Shown piece after piece: positions 19,596 through 24,070 of a DNA stretch of 24,070 nucleotides (position 1 is its first letter; each line of letters opens with the position of its first letter). The position numbers and the translations under genes were made by a program. This DNA is from a virus: positions 1-24,070 of IMG/VR virus record IMGVR_UViG_3300023184_000513; one strand, given 5' to 3'. The notes below the pieces were generated by a model. The model searched no databases, was not told where the DNA came from, and worked only from the letters and a program-made list of their open reading frames with translations.

Positions 19596-20179
19596 GATAC
19601 TATGGCGTTACCTTGTGCGTCATACTGTATTGGTTTACCACCTGGACCCAATAGGCCACTTGGTGATGTAGTTGAAGCGGGCTTATCGGTTGTGCCAGCT
19701 ACAGAATCATCTGTGTTTTGATAGTAGATCGCATTTAACTTATTAATTATATTAGGATCTTTTACTGGTTGATTAGTATCTGTAGTCCACCCTTGCGCAG
19801 ACATCTTAAACGTGCCCAGTCCTGTTTCTAATGTAGTGCCTACTGGTATAGTCTTTTGAGGAACAGTCGGATTAGCCTTGGTAAAGTAGCTCTGTCCGGT
19901 AGAAGCGGCTCCGATAGTTTTAGCGAGATCACCCGCAAAACTACTAACATTTTTTGTTCTTAATTGGCCCGGAGTTAAGTTTTGTGAGGCAGCGGCTTGA
20001 GCAAATCTCTGTTGTTGTGCCTGACGTGTCTGTTGATAGGTCTGACCAACTTTATTTGCAACTGTACCTACGCCTTGTTTGATACCTTGCCCTACAGTGC
20101 TAACTCCCTGACGGACTTGTTGTCCTGTGGTCTTGAGTTTGTCCCAAACACCTTCGTTGATTATTTCGTTAATCTTCAT
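19592..20179 (-). CDS. Possible internal head protein with capsid-targeting-like N-terminus
   Basis: A 195-residue protein starting at the ATG 20179. The N-terminus MKINEIINEG closely recalls T4 internal-protein targeting sequences (MKTYQEFIAEA type), and INE-G fits the gp21 protease pattern (I/L-x-E, then A/G/S). Next is a basic, Gln/Gly-rich region with imperfect repeats (KTTGQQVRQGVSTVGQG, IKQGVGTVANKVGQ). The rest is Thr/Pro/Gly-rich, ending in GGKPIQYDAQGNAIVS. It overlaps the gene before by 11 bases and the ligase-like gene after as ATGA, so the two are coupled. Function is not known; packaging in the head is an inference. Confidence 0.72.
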   Translation of the reverse strand: MKINEIINEGVWDKLKTTGQQVRQGVSTVGQGIKQGVGTVANKVGQTYQQTRQAQQQRFAQAAASQNLTPGQLRTKNVSSFAGDLAKTIGAASTGQSYFTKANPTVPQKTIPVGTTLETGLGTFKMSAQGWTTDTNQPVKDPNIINKLNAIYYQNTDDSVAGTTDKPASTTSPSGLLGPGGKPIQYDAQGNAIVS

Positions 20180-20417
20180 CTTTGATCTTCCTAATGCCAC
20201 GTGTGAATTTTGCAGGATCTTGACCTTTGATAGCATTAAGAAGGCGGCGCTCAAGCTCAAGAGCTTGCTCGGCTTCATAGTTTTCACGGATGTAACGGAT
20301 TAGGTTAATAGCACCATTGATGATGTTATTAGCACGGCTTTCAAGGAGATTGTCCTTGTCTTTGTGCGTGAGTAATTCGTCAAGCTCTGTAAGTATGCTA
20401 CGGGTGCGTTTCTGCAC
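20169..20417 (-). CDS. Small conserved helical phage protein
   Basis: An 82-residue protein starting at GTG 20417 with GGAG eight bases upstream. It is almost all helix and highly charged: RTRSILTELDELL, ESRANNIINGAINLIRYIRENY, ELERRLLNAIKGQDPAKFTRGIRKI. I associate 'ESRANNIIxGAINLI' and 'LERRLxNAIxGQDxxKFxRGIRK' with a protein conserved in T4-like aquatic phages, of unknown role. It is the first gene of a late unit that follows the helicase. Confidence 0.78.
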   Translation of the reverse strand: MQKRTRSILTELDELLTHKDKDNLLESRANNIINGAINLIRYIRENYEAEQALELERRLLNAIKGQDPAKFTRGIRKIKDED

Positions 20418-20438
20418 GATTCTGACTCCAATTTAGTA

Positions 20439-20445
20439 TATTTAT
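20439..20445 (-). promoter_or_regulatory. Late-promoter-like box (ATAAATA)
   Basis: AGATAAATAT on the minus strand, directly after the helicase stop and 21 bases before the GTG at 20417. It marks the change from replication genes to probable virion genes. Confidence 0.6.
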
Positions 20446-21840
20446 CTAATCGGCTTTCTTCAAGCCCGCAAGCATACTTTTGAGTTTTGTGCTATCTACT
20501 GTAGCAGCAATTTTTGGTGAAGAATCTTCTGGTTGACTAATGCTACTACCAGTTTTAATTTGGCTTAGGATGTTAGTTGCACCTACTCCACGTAAGCCGC
20601 TTTCTTGTGCTTCTTCGCCTGGATCAGTGATGCGTAGAGTTTCAATATCATACTCTAAGTCTACTTTCATACCTACACCAGAACTACTACGTGTTTTCAT
20701 CAGTTGCAATTGATAACGACCACGTTCACGCATAGCACGTGACGTAAAGATACCAAACACATTATCTGCGGTGTTGATCTTACTCAGCCCGCCTGCGATA
20801 TGACTGTGATCAAATTCAATCTCTTCTACAGCACCACGATTAAGTTGTGACGCAGTAATCATTAATATGTTTAATTCACGTGCCAAGTTACGTAGTTCTT
20901 CTGATACATATTTGTCTTTAACAAACAAATCATTTGGTGACACTTTAGCTGATACTGGCATAACCAAGTCCAAGTAGTCTACCATGATAAAGTCTAGGCG
21001 CTTGCCAGTTTGGATCTGTAGTTCTTTTAGATAACTGCGGATTTGGTTTACGTTTGACTGTGCTGGCATATACTTGATACGCAGACTACCAGATTTCTTA
21101 CCAGTCATCTTGACTTTCATTTCAATAGTGTCTAAGTCTTTGAACACTTCTTTAGTTGAAACATTGGCTACCATACTGTCCATACGCATAGCACATAAAC
21201 CTTCACTAAGTTCTAAACTTAGATATACACCGTTAAGTCCTTGTGTGACCCAATTGATCGCTATGTTCTGCATGAACAAACTTTTGCCTGAACCAGATCC
21301 ACCTGCAAAGATATTAAGTTCACCACGGTTCATACCACCAAACAATCGTTTATCTAAAGTTGGCCAACCAGTGCTTACTTGTCCATTATTGCTCTTGATC
21401 GCCATAAGTCTGGCACGTGGATCTTCAAAGTATTCTGTGCCTAAGTCTTTGGTTAATGAAATTTGGACTGCGTCCTTGATCAGTTTCTCAACAGGATCAT
21501 ACTCGCCTTTTTCCAGCATGTCTGCGGCTTTGAGAATAGCACGTTCAAGTTCATTACGCTTAGTGAATCCTTCAAATTCTGTCATGAACCAACTGTAGTG
21601 ATCTTCTGTTAGGTCTGGCACGTGTTTAAGCTCAACTCCTGTCACAGCTTTAACCTGTTCAGCAGTAGGCATGGTTTTGTGATCATCTGTGTGTGATTTG
21701 ATAAACTTAGCCACGTCACGTAGACTGCGATCAAAATTTTCTGGATTGTAGATGTTGGTTACCCTGGTGTAGGCACTGGCGTCCTGCAACATCATTTCTA
21801 AAAATAATTTTTGTAGTTCTGGGCTATATTCTTTTGTCAT
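20446..21840 (-). CDS. 41: Replicative DNA helicase (DnaB-like, T4 gp41 type)
   Basis: A 464-residue helicase. The first 140 residues form the helical N-terminal domain used in hexamer and primase contacts. The RecA-like core has Walker A GGSGSGKS at 180-187, a following LSLELSEG strand (motif 1a region), Walker B in DFIMVDYLDLV near 285-293, and ITASQLNRGA (motif 3) and LMKTRSSSG (motif 4). It would unwind DNA 5' to 3' at the fork, powered by nucleotide hydrolysis. The ATG overlaps the stop of the radical SAM gene as ATGA, with primase further upstream, so the three form one unit. Confidence 0.95.
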   Translation of the reverse strand: MTKEYSPELQKLFLEMMLQDASAYTRVTNIYNPENFDRSLRDVAKFIKSHTDDHKTMPTAEQVKAVTGVELKHVPDLTEDHYSWFMTEFEGFTKRNELERAILKAADMLEKGEYDPVEKLIKDAVQISLTKDLGTEYFEDPRARLMAIKSNNGQVSTGWPTLDKRLFGGMNRGELNIFAGGSGSGKSLFMQNIAINWVTQGLNGVYLSLELSEGLCAMRMDSMVANVSTKEVFKDLDTIEMKVKMTGKKSGSLRIKYMPAQSNVNQIRSYLKELQIQTGKRLDFIMVDYLDLVMPVSAKVSPNDLFVKDKYVSEELRNLARELNILMITASQLNRGAVEEIEFDHSHIAGGLSKINTADNVFGIFTSRAMRERGRYQLQLMKTRSSSGVGMKVDLEYDIETLRITDPGEEAQESGLRGVGATNILSQIKTGSSISQPEDSSPKIAATVDSTKLKSMLAGLKKAD

Positions 21841-22742
21841 AGTTTAGGGCAGTTAAAGGTACAATAATTTAGTTTAGCATCTTCTAATGTAGAATAAAAG
21901 TCTGTCAGACTAGTTAACACTTCCGTAATAGTAGTTTTACTTATATCATATAAATCTCTATTCTTATAGAATTCGGTTTTATAATAAAATCTATAATCGC
22001 CAATGTAACAGCAAGGTAGATAATATCCATCTGCAGAAATAAAATGCTGATTATGATCTTTCTTACATTGTGGATCTATTAGTTTGGTTTTATCGTATGA
22101 TGTCCAAATTATATTACTTGCTATTCTTTCTTCTGCAAAGGGCGTTGATGGTTTCAATTCGTCTTGATTACTAACCCATCTGTTGCTAGGCAATAATAGA
22201 AATTCATCTACTCCTATATTCAATGCGAAATTCTTTATCGCATCAATTTTATTTTCATTAAATGAAAATGGTATACATTGCCACACGGTTTTAATTTTAG
22301 AATTTGCCAGTATTCTTAATCCGGCTAAAACTGATTCCCACTCAGAATTAATTCTATAGTTCATATAATTTTCTGGCAAACCATCTATACCAAAAATTAC
22401 TTCATCTTCAGAAGTTAATATTTCTATAAGTTCTTTCCACCATTTTTCTGTTTTATAACTACCGTTGGTTGCTAATCTAATAGAACATCCCTGTTCTTTA
22501 AAAAAGTTGATCATTTCAAATAACTGATCATAATATATCGGATCACCATAGTTACCACAAAGACTAATATTTTTACCTTGGAGATTTATATCCAAGAAAT
22601 TTTTTAAATGATCTAACTTTAGATTTTTATTAGTCCAACGTTTAGGAAATTTCTCAATAAATTCTGTGCGGCTACATCGTGGACATTTTGAGGTACACAT
22701 GTTAGTAGGTTCAATATGAAATCCTTTGATTTGATCAAGCAT
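21837..22742 (-). CDS. Radical SAM/SPASM-type enzyme between primase and helicase
   Basis: A 301-residue protein from the ATG at 22742 (an ATG at 22793 would overlap primase much further). EPTNMCTSKCPRCSR carries C16-x3-C20-x2-C23 for the [4Fe-4S] cluster. ISLCGNYGDPIYY replaces the GGEP motif, and LATNGS follows. Cysteines in QCKKDH, LPCCYIGDYRF and CTFNCPKL at the end fit an auxiliary SPASM-like cluster. Enzymes of this kind often modify peptides; the substrate here is unknown. It overlaps primase by eight bases and helicase as ATGA. The gene is clearly richer in A and T than its neighbours, which suggests later arrival. Confidence 0.88.
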   Translation of the reverse strand: MLDQIKGFHIEPTNMCTSKCPRCSRTEFIEKFPKRWTNKNLKLDHLKNFLDINLQGKNISLCGNYGDPIYYDQLFEMINFFKEQGCSIRLATNGSYKTEKWWKELIEILTSEDEVIFGIDGLPENYMNYRINSEWESVLAGLRILANSKIKTVWQCIPFSFNENKIDAIKNFALNIGVDEFLLLPSNRWVSNQDELKPSTPFAEERIASNIIWTSYDKTKLIDPQCKKDHNQHFISADGYYLPCCYIGDYRFYYKTEFYKNRDLYDISKTTITEVLTSLTDFYSTLEDAKLNYCTFNCPKL

Positions 22743-23766
22743 ACAATTTTTTCCGCATGAGCTCAATTTTGAGTTTACTTGACTCTTTTGCATCTAATAT
22801 AGTTTTCAGCACAAACAACTTGCCATATTTAACCACCGCTTCGTTGATATCTTTGCAGGTTTCTAACCATATAGGAAAACTCACACTCCATCCATACTCT
22901 AAGGCATTCTTAATCATCTTTGCACCAGCACGATCCTTATCTGCCACAACAATAACTTCTTTACCCAATGATTCTATAATGTCTGCTTGGGTTTCATTAC
23001 ACTCATTATTTAACACAGCTACTCCATCTATGCTCATAGCATCAAATGGCCCTTCACAGACTATGACGAATTTTGATTCTGGTCTTTGATTATTCATGTT
23101 GAATACGAAATTGGGCTCATAATGACTGTAGTATTTGGGTTTGACTCCATCTACAAATGCTCTCGATGTATATCCGATTGTTTTGCCTTGCCAAATGCAG
23201 GGAATGATCACACGTTGATGTAGGCTGTGTTCGGTCGAGTCTGTCCAATAGAATTCATACTTCTTATGATCTATTTTACGCTCCTCAACGTAATCAACTG
23301 CGGTATTTAACAACCCAGGAACATTTTCAAAGTTGTCTAAGATATGGAATGTTATATACTGTTGGAAGCTGACGGCATTCGCTGGTAAATCACGTACTTT
23401 AAATTCAATCCGTTCTTCTTCTGCTTCAGCTTTGACCTCTTCTGGATTAACCAATTCTCTGACACGTATGGCTTCGATCACCAAACGCTTTATGTCGTTT
23501 TCATCTGCACCTAACCATTTTAATAACTTACGGAATTTGAATGTTAGATGACGACCAGGTTGATATGATGCTTTGAAATTACAGTTGAAACAGTGATAGC
23601 TGACACTACCATCAGCATTGGCAGTAAGCCCACCACGACCACGAGTATCAGCTGATTCTCCGTTATGTATGCAACAGGGCGCATTGAAACTGGTCCACCC
23701 ACTGGGTGTAGTTTTCTTCTTAGCTGGTAAGATTGATTTAATAAAGTCAGCGATGATATTCAGCAT
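22735..23766 (-). CDS. 61: DNA primase (T4 gp61 type)
   Basis: A 343-residue primase. The N-terminal zinc ribbon has PCCIHNG (C31/C32, H34) and YHCFNCNF (C59, C62). The TOPRIM catalytic part has VIVCEGPFDAMSI with the catalytic Glu, and VIVVADKDRAG with the D-x-D metal site. It would make RNA primers for lagging-strand synthesis with the helicase encoded downstream. A sigma-70 promoter ends seven bases before the ATG, so the mRNA has almost no leader. The length fits the T4 family. Confidence 0.93.
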   Translation of the reverse strand: MLNIIADFIKSILPAKKKTTPSGWTSFNAPCCIHNGESADTRGRGGLTANADGSVSYHCFNCNFKASYQPGRHLTFKFRKLLKWLGADENDIKRLVIEAIRVRELVNPEEVKAEAEEERIEFKVRDLPANAVSFQQYITFHILDNFENVPGLLNTAVDYVEERKIDHKKYEFYWTDSTEHSLHQRVIIPCIWQGKTIGYTSRAFVDGVKPKYYSHYEPNFVFNMNNQRPESKFVIVCEGPFDAMSIDGVAVLNNECNETQADIIESLGKEVIVVADKDRAGAKMIKNALEYGWSVSFPIWLETCKDINEAVVKYGKLFVLKTILDAKESSKLKIELMRKKLYA

Positions 23767-23773
23767 ATACTAC

Positions 23774-23802
23774 ATTATACACTGATTTTTTGAATAGATC
23801 AA
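23774..23802 (-). promoter_or_regulatory. Sigma-70 type promoter of the primase-helicase unit
   Basis: On the minus strand, TTGATC (23802-23797) and a perfect TATAAT (23779-23774) with a 17-base spacer. Seven bases later is the ATG of primase at 23766. There is no room for a Shine-Dalgarno between the likely start of transcription and the ATG. Confidence 0.75.
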
Positions 23803-24070
23803 CTATAATTTGACTATAGTTATATAACCTGCGGCATTGTTATAAGTGCCTAGATTAGTAATACTTGCACCGTTAAATGTACCACTCAAATCAAACTGTC
23901 CATCGCTGGTAGCTACGCTGGTAGCATTACTATCAATATAACTACCTCCACCGCCACCGGAATCAATCTGAGTGCCACCAAGGTTAAATGCGCCACCGCC
24001 GCCCGAGTATCCGCCACCGCCACCACCAGTGATTGGTCCAGCACCACCCCCGCCACCAAAGCCACCCAGA
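23803..24070 (-). CDS. Glycine-rich fibre or adhesin-like protein, C-terminus (5' truncated)
   Basis: About 88 C-terminal residues are visible, ending at TAG 23805-23803; the gene begins beyond the window. The segment is built of glycine runs (GGFGGGGGAGPITGGGGGG, YSGGGGAF, DSGGGGGSYI) and ends in a strand AGYITIVKL. This matches the glycine-rich domain at the tip of many phage tail fibres and adhesins, where Gly-rich loops form the receptor-binding face. Just before the end is DGQFDLSGTFNGASITNLGTYNN. The stop codon abuts the -35 of the primase promoter. Host range role is an inference. Confidence 0.75.
   Translation of the reverse strand, partial: LGGFGGGGGAGPITGGGGGGYSGGGGAFNLGGTQIDSGGGGGSYIDSNATSVATSDGQFDLSGTFNGASITNLGTYNNAAGYITIVKL

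Noticed and set aside
21074-21598. Plus-strand open frame of 174 codons opposite the helicase
   Set aside because: The minus strand encodes a well-supported helicase over the same bases.

Overview
This window looks like part of the genome of a T4-like tailed phage (contractile-tail type, Caudoviricetes), probably from an aquatic sample. It carries a T4-type primase and replicative helicase, a class I ribonucleotide reductase with glutaredoxin, virion-type proteins and very compact gene packing. Stops and starts overlap as ATGA or TAATG throughout, and no gap between genes exceeds about 100 bases. Several conserved proteins of unknown function resemble families I associate with cyanophages and Pelagibacter phages of this group. 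The host cannot be named from the sequence. A+T content is moderately high. I saw no tRNA, IS element or CRISPR array, but I did not scan for tRNAs exhaustively. LAYOUT. (1) Positions 1-4561, plus strand: the end of a methyltransferase-like gene, then a chain of overlapping small genes. At least nine of these share a C-terminal motif of the type A-x-x-F-x-L-R/K-W and look like an expanded family. Among them sit a calcineurin-like phosphoesterase, a lipoprotein with a peptidoglycan-binding domain, and a HAD-type nucleotidase. (2) Positions 4538-7390, minus strand: a HExxH metallopeptidase, a 547-residue virion-like protein and small conserved genes. (3) Positions 7377-11066: glutaredoxin, NrdB and NrdA, in a coupled nucleotide-reduction operon. 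(4) Positions 11080-13529: a conserved phage protein, a fibre-like protein, a PD-(D/E)XK nuclease and an FkbM methyltransferase. (5) Positions 13560-15295: an iron-sulfur cassette of radical SAM enzyme, IscU scaffold, a 56-residue DUF1289-type four-cysteine protein, and an IscA A-type carrier. (6) Positions 15312-20417: conserved, probably virion or prohead-associated proteins. One has nucleotidyltransferase/ligase-like motifs (KWDG...EGFV...K), and several have N-termini like the T4 capsid-targeting sequence. (7) Positions 20446-23766: helicase and primase, with an A+T-rich radical SAM gene between them. (8) From 23803 to the window end: the C-terminus of a glycine-rich, fibre-like protein. 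REGULATION. Three near-consensus sigma-70 promoters sit so close to start codons (6-7 bases from the -10 box) that their mRNAs should be leaderless or nearly so. A second, T4-late-like motif, (A/C/T)TAAATA, recurs between genes. In three cases it ends 4-5 bases before a start codon, and in two cases its TAA is the stop codon of the gene before. The most interesting parts are the Fe-S cassette, the small-gene family whose conserved C-terminal codons appear to serve as the next gene's ribosome-binding site, and the ligase-like protein with a possible prohead-targeting N-terminus.
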